A stretch of DNA of 64,000 nucleotides from Ferrimonas gelatinilytica (GTDB lineage: Bacteria; Pseudomonadota; Gammaproteobacteria; Enterobacterales; Shewanellaceae): assembly GCF_039544205.1 (NCBI RefSeq), contig NZ_BAABLF010000006.1:318062-382061 (forward strand). The letters are read 5' to 3'. The position numbers and the translations under genes were made by a program. This document shows, one piece after another, positions 17,901-26,332 of this stretch (position 1 is its first letter; each line of letters begins with the position of its first letter). The notes beneath the pieces are model-generated. The model did no database searches. It saw only the letters and a program-made list of their open reading frames with translations, and was not told where the DNA came from.

Positions 17901-18457
17901 ACCTGGATGACCAGGACCGGGATCTGACCGAAGCCCTGGAGATGCTGGAGAGCGCCATTCGTAAGATCGACCGGGAGACCCGCGCCCGTTTCAAGGAGAC
18001 CTTTGAGCGGGTCAATGCGGATCTGGGTCACCTCTTTCCCAAGGTCTTTGGGGGCGGGAGCGCTTACCTGGCCCTGACCGATGATGACTTGCTGGAGGCG
18101 GGCGTCACCATCATGGCGCGGCCGCCAGGCAAGAAAAACAGCACCATCCACCTTCTCTCCGGTGGTGAAAAGGCGCTGACCGCTTTATCATTGGTATTCG
18201 CGATTTTTCGCCTTAATCCAGCGCCTTTCTGTATGCTGGATGAGGTGGATGCACCGTTGGACGATGCCAATGTCGGGCGCTTCTGCCGATTGGTTAAGGA
18301 GATGTCGGCCACGGTGCAATTTATATACATCAGCCACAACAAGGTCAGCATGGAGATGGCGGATCGCCTCACCGGTGTGACCATGCACGAGCCGGGCGTG
18401 TCCCGTATCGTTGCCGTTGATATAGAACAGGCCGCCGCCATGGCTACGGCCGGATAA
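14984..18457 (+). CDS. smc: Chromosome segregation protein SMC
   Basis: The start MRLKLIKLAGFKSFVDPT is the classic SMC N-terminus and has AGG 6 nt upstream. The product has 1157 residues. Walker A GPNGCGKSN is at 31-39. Two Gln/Glu-rich coiled coils (about 160-510 and 660-1010) flank a hinge (about 515-650), and the C-terminal head carries the LLSGGEKAL signature (about 1057) and Walker B FCMLDEVDAPLDD (about 1082). SMC condenses DNA with ScpA/ScpB, which are not in the window. Having SMC rather than MukB places the organism outside typical Enterobacterales and Vibrionales. The gene is followed by zipA with a 19-bp gap. Confidence 0.96.
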   Translation: MRLKLIKLAGFKSFVDPTKVPFPDAMTAIVGPNGCGKSNVIDAVRWVLGESSAKNLRGDAMTDVIFNGSTGRKASSVASVELVFDNSEGRLQGQYGSYAEISVKRQVNSDAQSSYFLNGSKCRRRDITDLFAGTGLGPRSYAIIEQGTVSRLIESKPQELRVFIEEAAGISRYKERRRETENRIRHTRENLERLQDVRTELAAQIERLHRQAEAARRFRTLKAEEQTLQGQVLALKWRELTEQISGLDGRIAELEREKDQRQDAVSGDEAELVRLQQQKSDLTAELEQQRQQWMQGSATVTRLEQQILHTRQQAQQLEEGIRQLQSDQGQSEAQLTILIEEQQALEAELIEQAPQTEQMVQQAQLLEEALERQMAQSERLEQSREQQRANKEQAERTLQVNQVERAAITRERQQIQQQQAQLQAQSSQWLNESEASARRQVLVTAITESEQALAFQQHTLDQTTEAANGREREREATQAERAAGQEQQAKLAGRLHSLETLIQARQPELPAPFDRLPRAWQQIQVMPGWEAALEQVLGAQVQAVIGADELPLPAGLSRLAPVPAEAAFPQDNTHRAWPRLLECVDSPFNLEPWLGHVYCADSLELAQQRLAQCDPHESMVLSDGRWLGRGFEIAPGSTESPPLTALLAQQQETEAQLSQVVASLTTVEKRLQDTDLGCANDKRQIEQQRSELQRIKEELRDHQVTLAQWDRELTRQREQRAFTDEQQAGLAERLELLAEKEWELDEQREAQLQLLEQAQQVLADIEQQREQQRENLKQQQAQLSEVNRQLQQGQLRQQQVETRLQGLAQRQVQAREAAQGWQQRLEQSQQKLEALAYPREEYEEALEQALVQRGEIEAVLNEQQEALASLEQALLALNERQRRAQAAVNEVAEKLNQHQLTREGLRAQAQGQRDLLHEVQIDLQQALTTLTPEMVLSQCNTQLEKVRDRIRRLGAINMAAIEEYDQQLARKQYLDDQDRDLTEALEMLESAIRKIDRETRARFKETFERVNADLGHLFPKVFGGGSAYLALTDDDLLEAGVTIMARPPGKKNSTIHLLSGGEKALTALSLVFAIFRLNPAPFCMLDEVDAPLDDANVGRFCRLVKEMSATVQFIYISHNKVSMEMADRLTGVTMHEPGVSRIVAVDIEQAAAMATAG

Positions 18458-18476
18458 GTTTTGGGGTAACACCACT

Positions 18477-19517
18477 ATGGATGACATGCGCATCGTCTTT
18501 ATCGTTGTTGGTCTCTTGGCCATCGTCGGGCTCTGCGTGCACGGCTTCTGGTCGCTGAGAAACAGCAGTCCCGCCCGGAACCGGCGCACCAAGGCGGCCC
18601 GCAAGAAGGCGCCGGTCAGCCGAGTGGAGCCTTTGTCTGGAGGCGATGAGGGGGTGGGCCCGGTGCGGGTGACGGCCAAAGATAAACCCGCCTCCCCAAT
18701 GAAGGCGACGACCACCGAGTCCGCCCCACAGCCCCAGACCCCACTCGCCACGCCGAAGTCCGCACCATCGACCCCCTCAGAACCCGCAGTGCCTTTGCAG
18801 CAGAGCTTGCTCGGTGAGGAAGAGTTTCCCGAGGTGAGCAAACCGCGCCCGAGTCGTCCGCGTCCCGCCCGGCGCGAGCCTGAGATGGGCGATGACCCGT
18901 TCCAGCTGTCGTTGCCGGAGGAGGAAGAGGAGATCCGCCTCGACTCGACGGCATCGCCTGAGAAGGCGGCGGTGGCACCGAACGCCGGGATCCCCAAGGA
19001 CGCCGGTGAAGCGGTGGCCGAACAGCTCCGGTCGGTTGAGGAAGAAAAACCCCAGGCTGTCGCCCCGGCAGAGCCGGAGGAGGCGACGCTGCCCCAGGAG
19101 CCTGTGGATGTCCTGGTGCTGCATGTGGTGGGGCGCAAGGGCCCGATCCTGGGCGAGGAGCTGCTGCCGAACCTGACGACCATGGGCTACAAGTTCGGCG
19201 AGATGGCGATCTTTCATCGTCATCAGCACAGCGCCGGTACCGGTCCTGTCCTGTTCTCATTGGCCAACATGATGCAGCCTGGCACTTTCGACCCGGATAA
19301 TATGGAGCAGTTCACCACAGAAGGGGTGGCGCTCTTTATGACACTGCCCAGCCATACCGATGCCCGCATCAACTTCTCCATGATGCTGGGCAGTGCCCGT
19401 GGCCTGGCGGCACTGCATGACGCCGAGTTGCTGGATGACCAGCGTCAGCCTTGGAGTGACGGGGCGGAAGCCCGCTACCTTGAACGGATCAGGCGGGCAG
19501 AATTAAGCCCGGCGTAA
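18477..19517 (+). CDS. zipA: Cell division protein ZipA
   Basis: 346 residues. One N-terminal membrane helix (MRIVFIVVGLLAIVGLCVHGFW) with the N-terminus outside, a charged linker, a Pro/Glu/Ala-rich disordered middle, and a C-terminal FtsZ-binding domain from about residue 205 (VLVLHVVGRKGPILGEELLP, FSLANMMQPGTFDP, LFMTLPS). It tethers FtsZ filaments to the inner membrane at the division site. The smc-zipA-ligA order is common in gammaproteobacteria. The linker is the least conserved part, as is usual. Confidence 0.93.
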   Translation: MDDMRIVFIVVGLLAIVGLCVHGFWSLRNSSPARNRRTKAARKKAPVSRVEPLSGGDEGVGPVRVTAKDKPASPMKATTTESAPQPQTPLATPKSAPSTPSEPAVPLQQSLLGEEEFPEVSKPRPSRPRPARREPEMGDDPFQLSLPEEEEEIRLDSTASPEKAAVAPNAGIPKDAGEAVAEQLRSVEEEKPQAVAPAEPEEATLPQEPVDVLVLHVVGRKGPILGEELLPNLTTMGYKFGEMAIFHRHQHSAGTGPVLFSLANMMQPGTFDPDNMEQFTTEGVALFMTLPSHTDARINFSMMLGSARGLAALHDAELLDDQRQPWSDGAEARYLERIRRAELSPA

Positions 19518-19539
19518 GGCCCCAACCCAATTGATGAAG

Positions 19540-19563
19540 AAGGTCGCCGGCGGCGGCCTTTTT
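19540..19563 (+). terminator. Terminator or attenuator between zipA and ligA
   Basis: AAGGTCGCC and GGCGGCCTT form a 9-bp stem (one G-T pair) around GGC, followed by a short T run. It lies just upstream of the ligA start, so it may only partly terminate the smc-zipA transcript. Confidence 0.6.
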
Positions 19564-19588
19564 AAGATCCAACCCGATGGATATTCTC

Positions 19589-21625
19589 ATGAGCGACACT
19601 GCCCAACAACGTATCGAAGAACTTTCCCAAAGGCTGAACCAGCATAACTATCAGTATTATGTACTCGATAACCCCAGCATTCCCGATGCCGAATACGACC
19701 GTTTGATGCGGGAGTTGCAGGCGCTGGAGCAGGCCCACCCGCAGCTTCGCCGTAGCGACTCTCCAACCCAGCGCGTCGGTGGCGCCCCGCTGGGACACTT
19801 TGAACCTGTGACCCATCTGCAGCCGATGCTGTCATTGGACAACGCCATGAACGAGGCGGAGTTCAGTGCCTTTCACCAGCGCGCCTCCGAGCGGCTTCAG
19901 GAGAGCCAGATCCAGTACTGCGCCGAGCCCAAGTTGGATGGGATCGCCGTCAGCCTGCTCTACCGTGACGGGGTGCTGGAGCGGGCCGCCACTCGCGGTG
20001 ATGGCACCACCGGCGAGGATATCACCACCAACGTGAAGACCATCAAGGCGGTGCCGTTGCGTCTTAACGGCGAGGATTATCCCGAAGTGATGGAGGTGCG
20101 GGGGGAGGCCTTTATGCCCAGCGCCGGCTTTGCCGAGATGAACCAGAAGGCCCAGGCAGCGGGGGAGAAAACCTTCGTTAACCCGCGCAATGCCGCCGCC
20201 GGCAGTTTGCGGCAACTGGACAGCCGCATCACCGCCCGTCGCCCCTTGAGCTTTTTCGCCTACGGCGTGGGCAGTGTTGACGCCCCCCGCACCCCGTTGG
20301 CAAAGAGTCATTACGATCAGCTGCAGCAGCTCAAGGAGTGGGGCTTACCGGTTTCCCCCCTGGTGGAGCAGGTCGAAGGCGAGGAACAGGCGCTGGCCTA
20401 CTTTCGCAAGATCGGTGAGCAGCGACCGGAACTGCCCTACGAGATCGATGGCGTGGTGCTCAAGGTCGACCGGCTTGAGCACCAGGCCCGCCTTGGTTTC
20501 GTGGCACGGGCACCGCGCTGGGCCATCGCCTGCAAGTTTCCGGCCCAGGAGGAGCTGACACTGCTCAAAGGGGTGGATTTCCAGGTGGGGCGCACCGGCG
20601 CGGTAACGCCGGTGGCTCGCTTGGAGCCGGTGTTTGTGGGCGGGGTAACGGTGTCCAATGCGACCCTGCACAACGGCGATGAGATCGCTCGACTTGGCGT
20701 GAAAATTGGCGATACCGTGATTGTCCGCCGGGCCGGGGACGTGATCCCCCAGGTGGTGGCGGTGGTGGAAGATCGCCGGCCCGAGGACGCTCAGGCGATC
20801 CTCCTGCCGGAAGCCTGCCCCATCTGCGGCTCTAAGGTGGAGCGTTTCGAGGGGGAGGCGGTGGCCCGCTGCTCAGGCGGTCTCTTCTGCGAGGCCCAGC
20901 GCAAGGAGGCGATCAAACACTTTGCGTCGCGCAAGGCGCTGGACGTGGATGGCCTCGGTGACAAGTTGGTGGAGCAGCTGGTCGATCGTGAGCTGGTGCA
21001 TACCCCGGCGGACCTGTTCAAACTCTCCGCTTCGACCCTGACCATGTTGCCCCGCATGGGCGTCAAGTCGGCGCAGAAGCTGGTTAAGGCGCTGGAGTCT
21101 GCCCGTACGACGACCCTGCCAAAGTTCCTCTATGCCCTCGGGATCCGTGAAGTGGGGGAGGCCACCGCGGCCAACCTGGCGCGCCACTTTTGCACACTGG
21201 ACGCGCTGCGCAGCGCGGATCTGGATGCCTTGCGTGAGGTGTCGGAGGTGGGCGAGGTGGTGGCGAAGCACATCTTCTACTTCTTCCGTCAGCCCCATAA
21301 CATCGAGGTGCTGGATACGCTGATTGACCCCGAGGGTGCCAACATTCACTGGCCCGAGATAGAAGCGGTGCCGGAATCGGAACAGCCGCTGAAAGGTCAG
21401 ACCTGGGTATTGACCGGCACCCTGAGCCAGATGTCCCGAGCCGACGCCAAGGCGGCACTGGAGGCGTTGGGTGCCAAGGTGTCCAGCAGTGTGTCGAAAA
21501 ACACCGACGTACTGGTGGCGGGGGAGAAGGCCGGTTCCAAGTTGACCAAGGCGACCGAACTGGGCGTCGAGGTGATGGACGAAGCGGGGCTCCAGGCCCG
21601 CCTTGCTCAGCTGAGCAAGGCCTGA
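19589..21625 (+). CDS. ligA: NAD-dependent DNA ligase
   Basis: 678 residues from ATG 19589 (GGA 7 nt upstream; an in-frame ATG at 19577 is possible and adds four residues). The order is the Ia domain (YYVLDNPSIPDAEYDRLMRE), adenylation domain with the nucleotide-accepting Lys at about 115 in AEPKLDGIAVS, the OB fold, a Cys4 zinc site at about 410-433 (CPICG, then ARCSGGLFCEAQ), helix-hairpin-helix motifs (GIREVGEATAANLARHF), and a BRCT domain from about 600 (LKGQTWVLTGTLSQMSRADA). It seals nicks in replication and repair using NAD. Confidence 0.97.
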   Translation: MSDTAQQRIEELSQRLNQHNYQYYVLDNPSIPDAEYDRLMRELQALEQAHPQLRRSDSPTQRVGGAPLGHFEPVTHLQPMLSLDNAMNEAEFSAFHQRASERLQESQIQYCAEPKLDGIAVSLLYRDGVLERAATRGDGTTGEDITTNVKTIKAVPLRLNGEDYPEVMEVRGEAFMPSAGFAEMNQKAQAAGEKTFVNPRNAAAGSLRQLDSRITARRPLSFFAYGVGSVDAPRTPLAKSHYDQLQQLKEWGLPVSPLVEQVEGEEQALAYFRKIGEQRPELPYEIDGVVLKVDRLEHQARLGFVARAPRWAIACKFPAQEELTLLKGVDFQVGRTGAVTPVARLEPVFVGGVTVSNATLHNGDEIARLGVKIGDTVIVRRAGDVIPQVVAVVEDRRPEDAQAILLPEACPICGSKVERFEGEAVARCSGGLFCEAQRKEAIKHFASRKALDVDGLGDKLVEQLVDRELVHTPADLFKLSASTLTMLPRMGVKSAQKLVKALESARTTTLPKFLYALGIREVGEATAANLARHFCTLDALRSADLDALREVSEVGEVVAKHIFYFFRQPHNIEVLDTLIDPEGANIHWPEIEAVPESEQPLKGQTWVLTGTLSQMSRADAKAALEALGAKVSSSVSKNTDVLVAGEKAGSKLTKATELGVEVMDEAGLQARLAQLSKA

Positions 21626-21790
21626 TCCTTCGGCGTCCCCCTCCTCATCGGGGGCGTGGCCTGCCCAGGACTGAGTGCGACTGGCCCAGGCCAGGGCGCT
21701 TGGGCAACCCAGGTGGACTAAGCTTGCGGCGGGGAGATGGCCAACTTGGGCTTTATCCAGGAACAGGGCACGGTGTGACAAGGAGAAAGT

Positions 21791-22612
21791 ATGAGTCAAC
21801 GAGTAAGTATCGTGGGGTGTGGCTGGCTGGGAATGCCCCTGGCGCTGCACCTCCAGAGCCAGGGCTGGGGTGTCACCGGGTCGGGCCGGCGCGAGGAGAC
21901 GCTGCAGGCGTTGGCAGAGGCCGGGATCCCCGGCTCTTTGCTGGTGATCGGTGAGCAGATCCAGTGTGACGCGCCGGACACCCTGTTTGCGGCAGATACC
22001 CTGATAATCAACGTTCCGCCCGGTCGGGAGGAGCAGGATAACAGCTACGGCGAGCGGATGGCGTTGCTGGCGGAGCTGGCCGTCGAGCATGGGATCCGAC
22101 AGGCGCTGTTTGTCAGCTCCACGTCGGTTTACCAGGATGGGCCCACCTTTCCGGAATGTGATGAGTTGGCCCCCTTAAGCGACTCCCCCCGGGCCCGGAT
22201 GATGCGCCTGGCTGAGCAGGTGGTGCGGGATCGCTTTGCGAAGGTGATCGTGCTGCGTCCATCGGGCCTGGTGGGCGGGGAGCGACACCCGGGACGTTTC
22301 CTTGCCGGGCGCAAGGGACTGACGGGTGCCGAGGCGCCGGTAAACCTGGTCCATCGGGACGATGTGATCGGGGCGATACAGTGCCTGATCAGCCGCGGTC
22401 CCTGGGGCGAGACGTTCAACCTGTCGGCGCCTTTGCACCCCACCCGGGGTGACTTCTACCCCCGTGCAGCCCTTGGGCTTGGCCTTTGTGAGCCGGAATT
22501 CAGTGATGCGCCCCTGCCGGGAAAGAGGATCTGCAGCGATAAGCTGGTGCAAAGCATGGGGTTTCATTTCCGCTACCCGGATCCCCTGACGATGCCGCCG
22601 CTGGGGAATTAA
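21791..22612 (+). CDS. NAD-dependent epimerase/dehydratase-like protein (YeeZ family)
   Basis: A 273-residue single Rossmann-fold protein. The N-terminal nucleotide motif is VSIVGCGWLGMPLALHLQ, and VSSTSVYQDGPTF carries the extended SDR Ser/Tyr region, though the usual YxxxK is not clear. It resembles E. coli YeeZ, annotated as a putative epimerase. AAGGAG is placed 5-6 nt before the ATG. It is monocistronic or weakly linked to ligA (165 bp upstream). The substrate is unknown. Confidence 0.83.
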   Translation: MSQRVSIVGCGWLGMPLALHLQSQGWGVTGSGRREETLQALAEAGIPGSLLVIGEQIQCDAPDTLFAADTLIINVPPGREEQDNSYGERMALLAELAVEHGIRQALFVSSTSVYQDGPTFPECDELAPLSDSPRARMMRLAEQVVRDRFAKVIVLRPSGLVGGERHPGRFLAGRKGLTGAEAPVNLVHRDDVIGAIQCLISRGPWGETFNLSAPLHPTRGDFYPRAALGLGLCEPEFSDAPLPGKRICSDKLVQSMGFHFRYPDPLTMPPLGN

Positions 22613-22707
22613 CCAAAAAAGGGGCTGTGTCGCCGCGGCGTTTTATTGCGGCGGGGACTTGGCCCGTTGGTCGTTAGTGTGCTGGCCTTTGGGCCATAGG
22701 GGAGAGG

Positions 22708-23370
22708 ATGAGAACTCTAGGGGCGTGGTGCGGGTTACTGGTACTGCTGTCGTTGCCGACGCTGGCGGACACGGGCTTCATTCAGGTTCAGGGGCAGGCA
22801 GAGCAGCAGGTGATGCCAGATCGGGCGCGGCTCACTGTACGAGTGCAAACGTTGCACGACGCACCGCAGGAGGCTAAGGCGCAGGCAGATAGCGTGATGG
22901 CGCGGCTAGTGACGCTGGTCCGAAGCCGGGAGGCGCCGTTCGACGCGCTGCAGGCGGGGCACCTCGCGCTCGGGCCTAAATACCGCTTCGACCGGGGGGA
23001 ACGAACTTTCCTCGGCTACGAGGCGACGCGGACGCTAAGCCTGGAAGTGGAGGCGGAGCAGGTGGGGGGCTGGCTGGGGCTGCTGGCTGAAAACGGTGCC
23101 ACCGAGATCCTGGCGCCGGAGTACCTGGCCAGTGGCGGTGCGGAGCGTCGTTTAGTCCTGTACCAGATGGCACTGAAAGACGCCCTGGCCCGGGCACAGG
23201 CGCTGACCCCGGAAGGGCAGTCACTCGGACCGGTGCTGGAGATTCTGGAGCAGGGTTCACCGATGCCTGGGCGAGGGTTACGGATGGAGATGGCGTCCGA
23301 TCCTGGCGGCTACGTGGCAGGCCCGCTGGTCGAGCGGGCCCTGATCACCGTGAAGGTGGCCCTGCAGTGA
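22708..23370 (+). CDS. SIMPL-domain (DUF541) periplasmic protein
   Basis: 220 residues with a signal peptide (LGAWCGLLVLLSLPTLA, cleavage about residue 20). The mature protein starts GFIQVQGQAEQQVMPDRARL, the characteristic SIMPL beginning, with later GYEATRTLSLEVE and a C-terminal ALITVKVALQ strand. Members include periplasmic YggE/Omp28-like proteins linked to oxidative stress in E. coli. Function here is unproven. It ends 4 bp before the convergent nagD stop, so there is no room for an intergenic terminator. Confidence 0.85.
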   Translation: MRTLGAWCGLLVLLSLPTLADTGFIQVQGQAEQQVMPDRARLTVRVQTLHDAPQEAKAQADSVMARLVTLVRSREAPFDALQAGHLALGPKYRFDRGERTFLGYEATRTLSLEVEAEQVGGWLGLLAENGATEILAPEYLASGGAERRLVLYQMALKDALARAQALTPEGQSLGPVLEILEQGSPMPGRGLRMEMASDPGGYVAGPLVERALITVKVALQ

Positions 23371-23374
23371 GCAC

Positions 23375-24121
23375 TTAAACCACATCGATCTCGGCGGCGC
23401 AGGGGTAGATGTGGTTGGGGCGGAAGGGGTGGAGATCCAGGTCCTCCATTCGACTGACTCCGGAGAGCACCATCACCGTCTCTAGCCCGGCTTGAAATCC
23501 CGCCAGGATGTCGGTGTTGAGGTTATCGCCGATGATCAGGGTGTCCTTGGCGTGGCTTCCGAGATGATTGAGGGCACTGCGGATGATCCAGGCACTGGGC
23601 TTGCCGATGTAAAAAGGTTTCTTGCCGGTGATCCGTTCGATAGGGGCACAGAGCGCACCGCAGGCCGGGGAGTGGTTGGGGCCGTGTGTATCGGGGTTGG
23701 TGGCGATAAAGCGTGCGCCCTCCGCCACGAAGCGCGCCCCCCGGTGGATCATGTCCCAGTTAAAGCTGCGGGTCTCGCCCACGATGACGAAATCGGGGTT
23801 GATGTCGGTGATGGTAAACCCCTTCTTGTACAACTCATGGGTCAGCGCACCTTCGCCGATCACGTAGGCCTTCTTACCCTCCTGATGACAGAGAAAATCC
23901 GCGGTGGCCATGGCGGCGGTATAGAAGTGCTCCTCAGACAGGGGGATCCCGGCGGCGTTGAGGCGGTTGGCCAGATCTTTGGCGGTTTGCGCCGGGTAGT
24001 TGGTGAGGCAGACCAGTGGCGTCCCCTGGTCCAGCAGGCGCTCGATAAACCGGTCTGAGCCCGGGATCAGTTTGTTGTCGTGCAAAAGCACGCCATCGAT
24101 GTCGCAGATCACACTCTTCAT
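23375..24121 (-). CDS. nagD: HAD-family phosphatase NagD
   Basis: 248 residues from ATG 24121, beginning MKSVICDIDGVLLHDNKLIP. The HAD nucleophile motif DIDGV, the LTNYPAQT motif, GKPSAWIIRSAL with its Lys, and GDNLNTDILAGFQAGLETVM are all intact and very close to my recollection of E. coli NagD. It dephosphorylates nucleoside monophosphates and small sugar phosphates. The nag genes that give it its name in E. coli are not here. It is divergent from the outer membrane protein gene. Confidence 0.94.
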   Translation of the reverse strand: MKSVICDIDGVLLHDNKLIPGSDRFIERLLDQGTPLVCLTNYPAQTAKDLANRLNAAGIPLSEEHFYTAAMATADFLCHQEGKKAYVIGEGALTHELYKKGFTITDINPDFVIVGETRSFNWDMIHRGARFVAEGARFIATNPDTHGPNHSPACGALCAPIERITGKKPFYIGKPSAWIIRSALNHLGSHAKDTLIIGDNLNTDILAGFQAGLETVMVLSGVSRMEDLDLHPFRPNHIYPCAAEIDVV

Positions 24122-24401
24122 AAAACCACCAGTGATAAAATTGCCAACTTTACAATGATTTACAGCTACCTTTCGCATCGGTGACGTCCGCCTGTCACTC
24201 CGGTGCCCACTCGTCCCCCCCGAGCGGGAGACCCCAATCAAGTTCAATATCCTGCCAGCTTAGCGGGTTTGTCTACAGTTAAGGAAGCTATCTCTTTGTT
24301 GTCGGCGGGAAAAAGGGATCCACCTCTCGCCCGCGTCAGCGAGACGGTGGCAAGGATGAAACAGGCTGCAGGAGACCAACGGGGTCCGATTGAGGGGAAA
24401 A

Positions 24402-25586
24402 ATGAGCAGAGCAGATGGCAAGTGGATGCGGCGTTGTTTGAGTGCCGCAGGGGGCGTGTTGATGGTGTCACAGGTTCAGGCGGTCTCCTTTATCGATCCA
24501 CTGGATGGTCAATTTGATATGGGCGAGTACCTGGCAGAGAACGCTTACGGCTTCCTGCCGGTGCCGGTGATCATCACCGAGCCTGCGGTGGGTTACGGGG
24601 GTGGCCTGATCGGGGTGTTCCTGCATGAATCGGCGGAGGAGAAAGCGCGTCGTAAAACGATGGCTCGGCAGTCAACCGATGGAGGCGCCCAGTTGATCCC
24701 ACCGGCGGTGACGGCGGTCGGTGGCGGCGGTACGGAGAACGGTACCTGGTTTGCGCTGGGGGGGCACAGGCGCACCTGGCGCGAAGACGGGATCCGTTAC
24801 CAGGGGTTTGGCGGCTACGCCAATGCGGTGATCGATATCTACAACGATCTGGGTGGGTTATTGCCGGGGGCGGGGTTCGCGATTCAAACCGATTCCCAGG
24901 GCTATTTTATTGTGCAGGATGTCCAGTTTCGCTTGCCGGACACCAACTGGTTTCTCGGGTTTGCCCAGACCTATGCTCACTTCGAAGTCAGTTCCGATAA
25001 TCCGCTGGCGGATCGCGTTTTGAAGCTACTGCTCGGAGAGAGCACCGGTACTTCTGCCCTGGGTGTCATGGCGGAGTACGACAGCAGGAACAGTTTCTTC
25101 TTCCCGACGAAAGGCTACTCCCTGGATTTCAAGTACATGTTTTACAGGGATTTCTTTGGAAGCGATTACGACTACGACACTTTGGACCTGATTGGCCAGG
25201 CTTACTTCCCGGTGACCGAGAAATGGACTTGGGCATTAAAGGGCGCATACCAGTCCCTCAATAGTGATGAAGTGGGCTTACCGCCCCTGGTGCGCCCTTA
25301 CATCGATCTGAGGGGGATCCCCTCGTTCCGATACCAGGGGGACTACGTCAGTGCGATCCAGACTCAGATCATGTGGCAGGTTGCCCCCCGTTGGACCCTG
25401 TCCGGCTTTGTGGGCGTCGGCAGTGCCGAGTCCGAATTTGACGATCTCTATGGCGAGGGCGAGTGGGCCTACGGGGCGGGTTTCCGTTACCAGGTTGCCC
25501 GTCGCTATGGCCTTCATATGGGTATGGACTTCGGTTTCAGCGACGAGGACAGTGCCTTCTACATCACCGTCGGTACCGGATTCTGA
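24402..25586 (+). CDS. BamA/Omp85-like surface-antigen beta-barrel protein without POTRA domains
   Basis: ATG 24402 has GAGG 6 nt upstream and gives 394 residues; a TTG at 24390 is less likely. A signal peptide (RRCLSAAGGVLMVSQVQA) precedes a short conserved segment (FLPVPVIITEPAVGYGGGLIG) and then amphipathic beta strands to the end. The last residues (DSAFYITVGTGF) end in Phe, as outer-membrane barrels do. It matches the bacterial surface antigen half of Omp85 proteins but lacks POTRA repeats. Function is unknown; its own terminator follows. Confidence 0.82.
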   Translation: MSRADGKWMRRCLSAAGGVLMVSQVQAVSFIDPLDGQFDMGEYLAENAYGFLPVPVIITEPAVGYGGGLIGVFLHESAEEKARRKTMARQSTDGGAQLIPPAVTAVGGGGTENGTWFALGGHRRTWREDGIRYQGFGGYANAVIDIYNDLGGLLPGAGFAIQTDSQGYFIVQDVQFRLPDTNWFLGFAQTYAHFEVSSDNPLADRVLKLLLGESTGTSALGVMAEYDSRNSFFFPTKGYSLDFKYMFYRDFFGSDYDYDTLDLIGQAYFPVTEKWTWALKGAYQSLNSDEVGLPPLVRPYIDLRGIPSFRYQGDYVSAIQTQIMWQVAPRWTLSGFVGVGSAESEFDDLYGEGEWAYGAGFRYQVARRYGLHMGMDFGFSDEDSAFYITVGTGF

Positions 25587-25604
25587 GGCTGGACTCGAGA
25601 CCAA

Positions 25605-25634
25605 AAAAAAGCGCGGCGAATGCCGCGCTTTTTT
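25605..25634. terminator. Bidirectional terminator between convergent genes
   Basis: A-tract, GCGCGGC, a GAAT loop, GCCGCGC and a T-tract. It serves the outer membrane protein gene and the convergent purN. Confidence 0.9.
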
Positions 25635-25654
25635 CTATCCGCTCTTCGGGTCCC

Positions 25655-26299
25655 TTACTCGGAGGCGTAGCCGGCACCGGGTAGGGCCTGGCCATCCATC
25701 CTTGCTTCGCCGTCCACCATCGAAAGGCGCCCATCACAGAACCATTTCACCACCAGCGGGTAGATCCGATGTTCCTGCTGATGAACGCGCTGAGCCAGGT
25801 CGTCTGCCTCGTCGCCGGGAAAGATTGGCACCTTGGCCTGGAGGATCACCGGGCCTCCATCGAGTTCGGCGGTGACAAAGTGCACCGAGCAGCCGTGTTC
25901 GCTATCCCCGGCATCCAGGGCGCGCTGATGCGTATTGAGCCCGGTGTACTTAGGCAGCAGGGAGGGGTGGATATTGAACATCCGACCGGCGAAGCGTTCT
26001 ACCAGTGGCCCGGAGAGGATCCGCATGAAACCGGCGAGCACCACCAGATCAAGGTTGAGGCGAATAAGCTCCGCCCCAAGACGCTGATCGTACTGGGCCC
26101 GGGACTCCCCCGGTTCGGCGGCGATAACCTGGGTGGCGATGCCGGCGTCTTTGGCCCTTTGCAGCCCATAGGCATCGGCTTTGTCGCTGATTACCGCCAC
26201 GATCTCACCGGGGATCTCCCCACTTTGACTGGCGTCAATCAGGGCTTGCAGGTTGCTGCCGTTTCCGGAGATCAGGACGGCGATGCGGTTCTGTTTCAT
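25655..26299 (-). CDS. purN: Phosphoribosylglycinamide formyltransferase (GAR transformylase)
   Basis: 214 residues from ATG 26299 (AGGA 6 nt upstream). Begins MKQNRIAVLISGNGSNLQAL, with the formyl-transfer residues in MRILSGP and FNIHPSLLPKYTGLNTHQRAL (the NIHPS His) and DGGPVILQAKVPI. It formylates GAR in the third step of purine synthesis. It follows purM by 33 bp, the usual purM-purN operon. Confidence 0.95.
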   Translation of the reverse strand: MKQNRIAVLISGNGSNLQALIDASQSGEIPGEIVAVISDKADAYGLQRAKDAGIATQVIAAEPGESRAQYDQRLGAELIRLNLDLVVLAGFMRILSGPLVERFAGRMFNIHPSLLPKYTGLNTHQRALDAGDSEHGCSVHFVTAELDGGPVILQAKVPIFPGDEADDLAQRVHQQEHRIYPLVVKWFCDGRLSMVDGEARMDGQALPGAGYASE

Positions 26300-26332
26300 G
26301 CTGGTTCCTAACATCAGGGTTGCCCCTTGGGA

